Source: Methanobacteriota archaeon
GTDB lineage: Archaea; Halobacteriota; Methanomicrobia; Methanomicrobiales; Methanoculleaceae
NCBI GenBank assembly: GCA_023457135.1
Contig: JAEWMO010000019.1
Location: 1-6,152 of the forward strand
Direction of reading: 5' to 3'
DNA: 6,152 bases
Each line of letters opens with the position of its first letter. The stretch's first letter is position 1. Of this stretch, positions 1 through 4,865 are shown piece by piece. The notes beneath the pieces were generated by a model, which searched no databases, had not been told where the DNA came from, and was given only the letters and a program-made list of their open reading frames with translations. The translations under genes were made by a program, and so were the position numbers.

Positions 1-659
1 ACGGAGGGGGTCGCAAAGAACGCCTCCAGGTTCTTTCCCATGAACGCTCCGTCCTGCTCGTATCCGAAGATCGAGGCGAAGCCCGGGTTGGCATACATGA
101 TGGCCCCGCTGATATCGGCGATGAGGATGCCGTTCGTTGAGGATTCAAGAGCGCTCTCCTTGATCTTCAACTCCTTCTCGGTGAGGATCCTGTCCGTGAT
201 GTCCCGGGCAATCGCCACAATATACTGCTCGTCACCGAAGGTGACGGACCGGACGGTGATCTCCATCGGGATCTCCCTTCCCTCCCGTGACACGAGGTGT
301 GCGGTGCAGGTCTGCCGGGAGCCGGATGGAAACCCGCTGCTCTTCCGGACGGTCTCAAGGAACCCGGGCTTCTGGTGCGGGGCGATCAGGCTCGCAAACG
401 GTATCGCAAGGAGCTCTTCTTTTGAACGGCCCAGATACGTCGTTGCCGATGCGTTGACATCCGCAAGCCTCCCGGTGTCCGCCCGGATCAGGAAGATCGC
501 GTCGTGCGTCTGGTCGAGCAGGGCCCTGAACCGTTCGAGTTCGGCGAGCCGGCTCTGCAGCTCCGGATAGTAACTCTTGTGCAGAGAGGTCTCTCCAAGG
601 CCGATGATCTTCTCCCGGAGCGCATCCCGGTCGTCTGGAGGGTCAGAGTGCATACGCAT
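1..659 (-). CDS. PAS-domain signal sensor protein (partial, C-terminus beyond left edge)
   Basis: The reading frame enters on the minus strand at ATG 659-657 (alternative ATG 653-651) and stays open to position 1, giving at least 219 residues. A helical segment rich in Leu, Glu and Arg (about residues 30-50, SYYPELQSRLAELERFRALL) precedes a first PAS domain (about 42-157: DQTHDAIFLI core, DVNASA, GRSKEEL, ending in the PAC-type motif VAIARDITDR). A second PAS domain starts at about 167 (ALESSTNGILIAD, YANPGFASIFGY) and is cut by the window edge. The output domain, histidine kinase or otherwise, is not visible. No signal peptide or membrane segment is seen, so it is probably a cytoplasmic sensor of a small ligand or redox state. 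The start overlaps the stop of the upstream alcohol dehydrogenase by 17 bp (or 11 bp), so the two are probably cotranscribed and translationally coupled. It resembles sensors of the Pseudomonas ErcS type found beside ErcA dehydrogenases; that link is inference. Confidence 0.87.
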   Translation of the reverse strand, partial: MRMHSDPPDDRDALREKIIGLGETSLHKSYYPELQSRLAELERFRALLDQTHDAIFLIRADTGRLADVNASATTYLGRSKEELLAIPFASLIAPHQKPGFLETVRKSSGFPSGSRQTCTAHLVSREGREIPMEITVRSVTFGDEQYIVAIARDITDRILTEKELKIKESALESSTNGILIADISGAIMYANPGFASIFGYEQDGAFMGKNLEAFFATPS

Positions 660-1791
660 AGATCTCTTCGAGGTCTTCGCAGGTCAGCCTGCGCGGGTTC
701 GTCACCATACAGGGGTCGGCATAGGCTCGTCTCGCAAGGGTGCGAATCGCGTCCTCCCGGACACCGACTGCGGCGAGGGTCTCCGTGACGCCGAGCGATC
801 TCCTGAACGCCGCGACATTCTCTGCCGGCGTTCCCTGTCCGCCCTCCCCTGCGCCGAGGATCGCTCCTACCCGGTCGTAGCGGTCCGGTGCCGCCCCGTA
901 ATTGGCCGCGATCACGTGCTCAAGGAGCAGTGCGTTGCATCTCCCGTGCGCAAGATCGCAGGCGCCTCCGAGGCTGTGCGCCATCGCGTGTACGGCGCCG
1001 AGGCTGGCGTTCGAGAACGCGAGGCCGGCGTGGAGGCTGGCGAGGAGGGTCGAGAACCGCAGGTCCAGATTACGGGGCTCTCTGACGGCTGCAGGCAATG
1101 CGCTCGAGATGAGCCGTATCGCCTCGAGTGCGTGGACATCGGTCATGGGCGAGCTGGCATTCGAGACGTATGCCTCGATCGCGTGGCTGAGGGCGTCCAT
1201 GCCGGTGTCCACGGTCAGTTCCGGGGACATCGTCGTCAGCGGTTCCGGATCGAGCAGGGAGATGTCGGGAACGAGTGTCTTTGATATAATGGCAATCTTA
1301 CGCTTTTTTGATTCATCCGTTATGATGGCAAACTGGGAGACGTCGGCAGAACTCCCGGCGGTTGTCGGGATGCAGATGAGCGGCGGCGCGGGCACCGGCA
1401 CCCGGTCGACGCCCTCGAAGGCGAGGATATCCTGCATATTGGAACTTGCTATCCCGATCCCTTTGGCGCAGTCCATTGGGCTTCCTCCGCCGACGGTGAC
1501 GATGCCGTTGCACTCCTCGGACCTGTATACCTCCATGCCCGACATCACCTGCCTGGAGCGGGGATTTACGGAGACGGCATCAAAGATAGTGAATGATACA
1601 CCTGCTTCGGTCAGGCTCTCGCCGACGGCATCCGTCCAGCCGGCAGCCCGGACGCCGGGGTCGGTGACCAGAAGCACCTGCTTCATCCCGAAATTGCGTG
1701 CATACCTGCCTGCAAGCTGCAGTGCCCCGTGCCCGCAGATAAACTCCGGGGCTACGAACTTTCTCAGGTCAAGCTGGCTTCTCTGGATCAT
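643..1791 (-). CDS. Iron-containing alcohol dehydrogenase, ErcA-like
   Basis: A 382-residue protein of normal length for group III Fe-dependent alcohol dehydrogenases, which interconvert alcohols and aldehydes with NAD(P) in the cytoplasm. The N-terminal dinucleotide-binding half has LLVTDPGV (about 40-47) and the pyrophosphate-binding GGGSPMDCAKG (101-111), then IPTTAGSSADVSQFA (141-155). The C-terminal helical half carries the metal ligands expected from FucO: D199 and H203 in GMDALSHAIEAY, H268 in GAVHAMAHSLGG and H282 in AHGRCNA; H272 is also kept. All key residues are present, so it should be active. The opening LRKFVAPEFICGHGALQLAG and the variant TTAGSSAD (instead of TTAGTGSE) match the ErcA subgroup known from regulation of ethanol oxidation in Pseudomonas. 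ATG 1791 is the first start in frame before the conserved N-terminus; no clear ribosome binding site is seen. It is followed by the overlapping PAS sensor gene. The natural substrate cannot be read from the sequence. Confidence 0.95.
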   Translation of the reverse strand: MIQRSQLDLRKFVAPEFICGHGALQLAGRYARNFGMKQVLLVTDPGVRAAGWTDAVGESLTEAGVSFTIFDAVSVNPRSRQVMSGMEVYRSEECNGIVTVGGGSPMDCAKGIGIASSNMQDILAFEGVDRVPVPAPPLICIPTTAGSSADVSQFAIITDESKKRKIAIISKTLVPDISLLDPEPLTTMSPELTVDTGMDALSHAIEAYVSNASSPMTDVHALEAIRLISSALPAAVREPRNLDLRFSTLLASLHAGLAFSNASLGAVHAMAHSLGGACDLAHGRCNALLLEHVIAANYGAAPDRYDRVGAILGAGEGGQGTPAENVAAFRRSLGVTETLAAVGVREDAIRTLARRAYADPCMVTNPRRLTCEDLEEIYAYAL

Positions 1792-1854
1792 ACGTGCGAA
1801 TTGTGGTATCGGCGATCGAAGCTAGATCTCCAACCAGTTGTACGGAGCCGGAAC

Positions 1855-1866
1855 CATATATAATTT
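1855..1866 (-). promoter_or_regulatory. TATA box of the alcohol dehydrogenase-sensor unit
   Basis: On the minus strand the sequence reads AAATTATATATGG, a good archaeal TATA element. Transcription would start about 25 bp downstream, near 1834, leaving a leader of about 40 nt before the ATG at 1791. A second, weaker TATA-like string (GTATATTA on the minus strand, about 1886-1893) lies further upstream. Confidence 0.55.
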
Positions 1867-2068
1867 GGTGAATAGCCTTAACGAACTAATATACAATACT
1901 GAATGATAATCGTGTAACCCATGTCGATTACGAAATTTTATACATAGATTGGGCATATTATGGAGGAAGGCACGATTCCGCAAAGACAGTGAAGTCCCCG
2001 GTGCCGCCCGCCGGTGCACATTGTTCTGCCGAAGATATGCGCCCCAGAGTTACTTATGTCAACCGCAT

Positions 2069-2097
2069 CTTTATAACCTCACGTGGCGTGGGGGGAT
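2069..2097 (+). promoter_or_regulatory. TATA box and G-rich ribosome-binding sequence before the DUF1348 gene
   Basis: CTTTATAACC (TATA core about 2070-2076) is centred about 27 bp before the ATG at 2100, so the transcript would be leaderless or nearly so. A run of six G at 2090-2095 directly before the start could pair with the 16S rRNA tail if a longer leader exists. Both features favour the ATG at 2100 over the GTG at 1989. Confidence 0.55.
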
Positions 2098-2099
2098 GT

Positions 2100-2573
2100 A
2101 TGGCAGAGAAGAGTCGTCCACCGCTGCCGCCATTCACATATGAAACAGCGGTACAGAAGGTCCGTATGGCCGAAGATGCCTGGAACTCCCGTGACCCGGA
2201 GAGGGTCTCGCTCGCGTACAGTGCCGACAGCGTATGGCGCAACAGAGCGGAGTTTATCAACGGCCGCGAGGAGATTGTAGCGTTTCTGAAGCGAAAGTGG
2301 GCAAAAGAGCTCGATTACCGCCTGATAAAGGAGGTCTGGGCGTTTCATGAAGCACGTATCGCGGTGCGGTTCGCGTACGAATGGCATGATGATGCGGGCA
2401 ACTGGTTCCGCTCCTACGGGAACGAGAACTGGGAGTTCGATGAGTCCGGTCTGATGCGCCGCCGCTACGCGAGCATCAACGATCTGCCGATCCAGGAGGG
2501 GGAACGGAAGTATCACTGGCCGCTGGGACGACGCCCCGACGATCATCCCGGACTCTCCGATCTGGGGCTGTAA
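2100..2573 (+). CDS. DUF1348 / NTF2-like (SnoaL-fold) family protein
   Basis: A 157-residue protein that matches the DUF1348 family along its whole length. Recognisable conserved blocks are RPPLPPFTYETAVQKV (6-21), AEDAWNSRDPERVSLAY (25-41), WRNRAEFINGREEIVAFL (about 46-63), ELDYRLIKEVWAF (70-82), RIAVRFAYEWHDD (86-98), RSYGNENWEFDE (104-115), ASINDLPI (122-129) and the C-terminus WPLGRRPDDHPGLSDLGL. The fold is the NTF2/SnoaL cone, which in other members binds small hydrophobic ligands or acts as an isomerase or cyclase; no function is established for DUF1348. It has no signal peptide or membrane segment. It stands alone, divergent from the alcohol dehydrogenase unit and convergent with the STAS gene. 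The family is commonest in bacteria and also present in eukaryotes, so acquisition by lateral transfer is a reasonable inference. Start chosen by the TATA spacing, G-run and family match. Confidence 0.93.
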   Translation: MAEKSRPPLPPFTYETAVQKVRMAEDAWNSRDPERVSLAYSADSVWRNRAEFINGREEIVAFLKRKWAKELDYRLIKEVWAFHEARIAVRFAYEWHDDAGNWFRSYGNENWEFDESGLMRRRYASINDLPIQEGERKYHWPLGRRPDDHPGLSDLGL

Positions 2574-2599
2574 CCTTCCCGGAGCCCGGGGCAAAGACC

Positions 2600-2629
2600 G
2601 GTTGCTGAGCCGCCGCTCTGTCCGCAACC
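2600..2629. terminator. Stem-loop between convergent genes
   Basis: GGTTGC (2600-2605) pairs with GCAACC (2624-2629), with an inner stem GAGC (2607-2610) / GCTC (2615-2618) around a CGCC loop. It lies 27 bp after the DUF1348 stop. No T-tract follows it on the plus strand, so it may act as a 3'-end structure rather than a standard archaeal terminator. Confidence 0.35.
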
Positions 2630-2651
2630 CTGCAGAAAAGGGGTCGGAGCA

Positions 2652-2689
2652 GGTTCCGGCGCACCCTGCCGGCCATCCCTGATGGAACC
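2652..2689. terminator. Second stem-loop between convergent genes
   Basis: GGTTCC (2652-2657) pairs with GGAACC (2684-2689), enclosing a CCGG/CCGG pair. It begins 5 bp downstream of the STAS gene stop and could shape the 3' end of that transcript. There is no T-tract, and 6-bp arms in GC-rich DNA can occur by chance. Confidence 0.25.
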
Positions 2690-2693
2690 CGGC

Positions 2694-3977
2694 TCACTCC
2701 TCGACCGCGATCTCCGAGATGTAGGCCACGCCCACCTTCGCCCGCCGGATCCGGGTGCTCTCCTGGAGGTGCCGCATATCGACGAACTCGGCCCCGGTCA
2801 CGATCCGCTCGATCTGCCGGGAGAGATCAAGTGTCGCATCCCACGGCACTCCCCGGAAGATGACGCCGTGGTTGTGGAGCTGCAGTTGCTGCGTTTTCGG
2901 ACGATTCCGGTCGGTAAGGGCTGAGAGATTCTCGTTGCTGCAGGCCGAATAGTCTATCCCGAACCCGAAGCTGACCATCGTGTCCCCGCGGTACTTCGGC
3001 TCATTGTTCTCTTCGAGCCAATCTTTCGCGTTCTCTTCAGCGTTGATGGGAAGGCCGTTTGCCGGGGACGATGCAGCGATAGGCGCTCTCTTCACCCCAA
3101 GACTGCAGACCCCATCGACAACGGCCCACATGGCAAGTGCGACGATCCCGGTAAACTCGCGCCTCTGCTCCCGGGCAAAGTCAAAGATGGTGCGGTATAC
3201 GTCGGAGAGCGTGATGCTGCCCTCGTCCCCGGCGTCGACGGTGACGATCTCGTGAAACGGCCCGTCGAGCGCTACGTTATACCCGGAGTAGATGCGGAGT
3301 TCCCCGGTGTCCTTCACCGGCGTGAAGAAGTCCGGTGTGGCGTTCCCGTCGGTCGGCAGCCATACGACCGAGCCGTGCAGGGTGATCATCTCCCCAAGGA
3401 GCGGGAGCGTCTCCGCAACGCCCTCTCCGAGCGCGCCGATACCGAGTGAGTAATGGAGATCCGAGAACGGTATTGCACGGATATCTCCTTCGGTCAGGCA
3501 GGCGCGCAGCATCTTATCCAGGCTGCCGGTGACCCGGAGCGACGCACTCCGTGCAGAGGCCGGCTCGACGGTATAGGCCACGCCGTCCCGCGTGACCGGG
3601 GTCCGGGCCAGCTCGTTGATGACCGAGAGGCTGTCCTGCGGTTTTCTGCAGGCAAGGACGGCCTCCCCGACCGTGGGGTAGAGGGAGAATACCGGCGTCA
3701 CGCCGGCCATATCGAGAACGCTTCTGGGGTACTCCTGTATCCCGGCAAGGGCCAGGATGCCGCTGCGCTCTTTCAGTCGCTTCTTTACGGCAAGGAGAAC
3801 CCGGATGCCTGCGCTGCTCAGGTAACTTATTCCGGTGAGGTCGAAGACGACGGAACGGTCGTCAGCCTGCAGCGACGCCTGCACGGCATCGGAGAGTTGC
3901 CCCGCACCGTAGCCGTCAAGCCTTCCATGCATCACAAATGTCAGGATCCCGTCTCGTCTCTCGGTCGCTAGGTCCAT
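2694..3977 (-). CDS. STAS-domain protein with large uncharacterised C-terminal region
   Basis: A 427-residue protein. Residues about 4-108 form a STAS domain of the SpoIIAA type: LTFVMHGRLDGYGAGQL, VVFDLTGISYLSSAGIRVLL (43-62) and the C-terminal strand/helix VTPVFSLYPTVGEAVLA. Ser55 aligns with the phosphorylated serine of SpoIIAA, so control by a kinase and phosphatase is possible. Residues about 115-427 form a region I do not recognise; notable strings are DLHYSLGIGALGEG (173-186), YNVALDGPFHEIVTVDAG (233-250), GIVALAMWAVVDGVCSLG (277-294), MVSFGFGIDYSAC (334-346) and QLHNHGVIFRGVPWD (366-380). No membrane segment is convincing, so it is probably cytoplasmic. Archaea lack sigma factors, so STAS here must serve another switch, perhaps partner binding. 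A PP2C-like phosphatase identity was considered, but no clear acidic metal motif is seen. The gene stands alone between convergent DUF1348 and the tRNA; the ATG at 3977 is the first start in frame with a promoter at a suitable distance. Confidence 0.9.
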   Translation of the reverse strand: MDLATERRDGILTFVMHGRLDGYGAGQLSDAVQASLQADDRSVVFDLTGISYLSSAGIRVLLAVKKRLKERSGILALAGIQEYPRSVLDMAGVTPVFSLYPTVGEAVLACRKPQDSLSVINELARTPVTRDGVAYTVEPASARSASLRVTGSLDKMLRACLTEGDIRAIPFSDLHYSLGIGALGEGVAETLPLLGEMITLHGSVVWLPTDGNATPDFFTPVKDTGELRIYSGYNVALDGPFHEIVTVDAGDEGSITLSDVYRTIFDFAREQRREFTGIVALAMWAVVDGVCSLGVKRAPIAASSPANGLPINAEENAKDWLEENNEPKYRGDTMVSFGFGIDYSACSNENLSALTDRNRPKTQQLQLHNHGVIFRGVPWDATLDLSRQIERIVTGAEFVDMRHLQESTRIRRAKVGVAYISEIAVEE

Positions 3978-3981
3978 GTGT

Positions 3982-4002
3982 ATTCCGGTACAGTATCGGA
4001 AT
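3982..4002. promoter_or_regulatory. 21-bp inverted repeat, candidate operator of the STAS gene
   Basis: Left arm ATTCCGGTAC (3982-3991), central A (3992) and right arm GTATCGGAAT (3993-4002). The arms match as inverted repeats at 9 of 10 positions. The site lies 5-25 bp upstream of the STAS ATG and covers the expected transcription start (about 3990) from the TATA-like box at 4011-4019, a position suited to repression. An RNA hairpin in the leader is the alternative reading. Confidence 0.5.
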
Positions 4003-4010
4003 GCTCCCGG

Positions 4011-4031
4011 TTATTTTTTCCGAACCGGTTC
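4011..4031 (-). promoter_or_regulatory. TATA-like box and adjacent palindrome of the STAS gene
   Basis: On the minus strand GGAAAAAATAACC (about 4010-4022) is the best TATA-like element, centred about 38 bp before the ATG. Directly upstream is a perfect 10-bp palindrome GAACCGGTTC (4022-4031), where the BRE or an activator site would sit. Confidence 0.4.
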
Positions 4032-4099
4032 CGGTCCCCAATTATCTCTTCCGACGGCGCGAGAGATGCAGTTATGCGTGACCGGATCCTGCAGGACAC

Positions 4100-4127
4100 A
4101 AAAATACGCACGAAAATCGCATGAAAA
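4100..4127 (-). terminator. T-rich termination region of tRNA-Leu
   Basis: Downstream of the tRNA on the minus strand are several T-tracts: TTTT (4127-4124), TTTT in GATTTTCG (about 4117-4114) and TTTTT (4104-4100). Archaeal RNA polymerase stops at such oligo-T runs without needing a hairpin. Confidence 0.45.
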
Positions 4128-4134
4128 GATAGAA

Positions 4135-4219
4135 TGCGAGGGGAGCGATTCGAACGCTCGAACTCCTACGAGACTAGGCCCTCAACCTAGCGCCTTTGAC
4201 CTGGCTTGGCAACCCTCGC
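4135..4219 (-). tRNA. tRNA-Leu, anticodon GAG
   Basis: An 85-nt class II tRNA. The acceptor GCGAGGG (4219-4213) pairs perfectly with CCCTCGC (4142-4136); the D-stem is GCC/GGC; the anticodon stem is CTAGG/CCTAG around loop TTGAGGG, giving anticodon GAG for CUU and CUC codons. The variable region is long (14 nt) with a CTC/GAG stem, and the T-arm is GAGCG-TTCGAAT-CGCTC. The discriminator is A (4135), as expected for leucine, and CCA is not encoded. No intron is present. It is divergent from the ACT-domain regulator gene. Confidence 0.96.
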
Positions 4220-4227
4220 CCTGTTCT

Positions 4228-4260
4228 TCTATATACAACGCTGTACACCCTAAAATAAGT
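4228..4260 (-). promoter_or_regulatory. tRNA-Leu promoter region
   Basis: Two TATA-like strings lie upstream of the tRNA on the minus strand: CTTATTTTAG (about 4259-4250), about 36 bp before the mature 5' end, and TGTATATAGAAG (about 4237-4226), which is too close unless the start is within the tRNA. The first fits a short 5' leader removed by RNase P. Confidence 0.4.
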
Positions 4261-4263
4261 TGC

Positions 4264-4329
4264 TCTCCGGGTACCCGCGTATCCCCGGAGACAGACCCGC
4301 ACCCCGGTGCTCCACCACCGGCTTCGGTG
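4264..4329. repeat. Cluster of inverted repeats in the tRNA-Leu / ACT-gene divergent region
   Basis: TCTCCGGG (4264-4271) and CCCGGAGA (4284-4291) form a perfect 8-bp inverted repeat with a 12-bp spacer, and GGGTACCC (4269-4276) is an 8-bp palindrome inside it. CCGGTG (4304-4309) / CACCGG (4316-4321) is a second pair, and CACCG (4316-4320) / CGGTG (4325-4329) a third that competes with it. They lie just upstream of the ACT-gene TATA box, a position suited to binding sites for a regulator. Confidence 0.4.
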
Positions 4330-4338
4330 TATATTTAT
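4329..4338 (+). promoter_or_regulatory. TATA box of the ACT-domain regulator gene
   Basis: GTATATTTAT is centred about 28 bp before the ATG at 4362, so transcription should begin within a few bases of the start codon (leaderless mRNA). This supports 4362 over the upstream in-frame ATG at 4260, which would put the TATA box inside the coding region. Confidence 0.6.
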
Positions 4339-4361
4339 CTGCTCCACGCCAATGTTTCTGC

Positions 4362-4865
4362 ATGTGGGCCGACATCTCACGGGAATTCGCTGATTCCCCG
4401 TCCCAGGGCCGGGTGGTCCGCTTTCTGCTCGAGAACGGGTTCGGCATCAACGAAGAGGGACGGATCGTCTGCAACGGCATCGAGATCCCCGCAACGCATA
4501 TTGGGAGGGCGATCGAGACCGATCGCCGGGTCGTGGACGCCACAGCCCGCCGCATCCTCGAGAACCCCGACCTGCGGGAGGTCTTCCTCCGGATGCGCGC
4601 TTCGCCGGACCTCTCGAGGGTCGCCGAGGCTCTCGGCCTCTCGGTCATCACGCTCTTCCCGAAGGACGCGCACCAGAAAGGGATCGTCGGCGCGGCGGTC
4701 AAGGTTCTGGTCGACCACGACCTCTCCATCCGCCAGATCTTCGTCACGGACCCCTATCTCGCAGAGGACCCCAGACTCGTCATGATCGTCGACGAGCCGC
4801 GGGTGCCGGCATCGGTCTACGAGGAACTGCGGGCGCTCCCGCAGGTAAAACAGCTGATCATCTGA
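4362..4865 (+). CDS. ACT-domain regulator of amino acid metabolism (COG2150 type)
   Basis: A 167-residue protein of the size typical for the archaeal family annotated as predicted regulator of amino acid metabolism. Residues about 12-65 (SQGRVVRFLLENGFGINEEGRI, then ATHIGRAIETDRRVVDATARRIL) read as a winged helix-turn-helix DNA-binding domain. After a helical linker (PDLREVFLRM, DLSRVAEALG), residues about 94-167 form an ACT domain (HQKGIVGAAVKVLVDHDLSIRQIFVTDP, LVMIVDEPRVPASVYEELRALPQVKQLII), which in relatives binds amino acids. The likely role is ligand-responsive transcription control in the cytoplasm; the ligand cannot be read. The gene is divergent from tRNA-Leu(GAG) with inverted repeats in between, and converges on the HD-domain gene with an 8-bp tail-to-tail overlap. 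Start chosen from the TATA spacing and where family similarity begins. Confidence 0.9.
   Translation: MWADISREFADSPSQGRVVRFLLENGFGINEEGRIVCNGIEIPATHIGRAIETDRRVVDATARRILENPDLREVFLRMRASPDLSRVAEALGLSVITLFPKDAHQKGIVGAAVKVLVDHDLSIRQIFVTDPYLAEDPRLVMIVDEPRVPASVYEELRALPQVKQLII

Larger units (their letters stand above)
1792..2099. other. Divergent intergenic region, 308 bp
   Basis: No convincing gene lies here. The first two thirds are AT-rich and hold the minus-strand dehydrogenase promoter near 1860. There is an orphan plus-strand TATA-like string (ATTTTATACATA, about 1935-1946) with no gene at a suitable distance, and a weak inverted repeat TAATCG (1907-1912) / CGATTA (1925-1930) with a 12-nt spacer. 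The last third is GC-richer and carries the promoter of the DUF1348 gene. A GTG at 1989 is in frame with that gene, but the extension (37 residues) has no visible homology and would place the best TATA box inside the coding region. Confidence 0.6.

Noticed and set aside
40..570. Long plus-strand open frame of 176 codons
   Set aside because: It is antisense to the PAS sensor, whose minus-strand frame reads clear PAS motifs; the plus-strand product has no recognisable features.
902..1825. Plus-strand open frame of 307 codons opposite the alcohol dehydrogenase
   Set aside because: A high-GC mirror frame; the minus strand encodes a complete Fe-ADH with all metal ligands.
1960..1992. Tiny open frame starting at ATG near 1960 (MEEGTIPQRQ)
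   Set aside because: Only ten codons, no ribosome binding site upstream and no recognisable leader-peptide or attenuator features.
1989..2099. N-terminal extension of the DUF1348 protein from GTG 1989
   Set aside because: Family similarity begins just after the ATG at 2100, and the TATA box and G-run would fall inside the extended coding region.
2079..2627. Minus-strand open frame opposite the DUF1348 gene
   Set aside because: The plus strand matches DUF1348 end to end and has a promoter; the antisense product shows no family pattern.
4087..4096. Perfect palindrome TCCTGCAGGA downstream of the tRNA
   Set aside because: Ten bases with no promoter in a matching position and no repeated copy in the window; likely chance in GC-rich DNA. 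I also considered a tRNA attachment site with a duplicated tRNA 3' end, but found no second copy of the tRNA 3' sequence and no integrase.
3976..4785. Plus-strand open frame of 269 codons crossing the tRNA
   Set aside because: It runs through the STAS promoter, the tRNA-Leu and the ACT gene in another frame, and its composition (Arg/Ser/Thr-rich) is that of a shadow frame.
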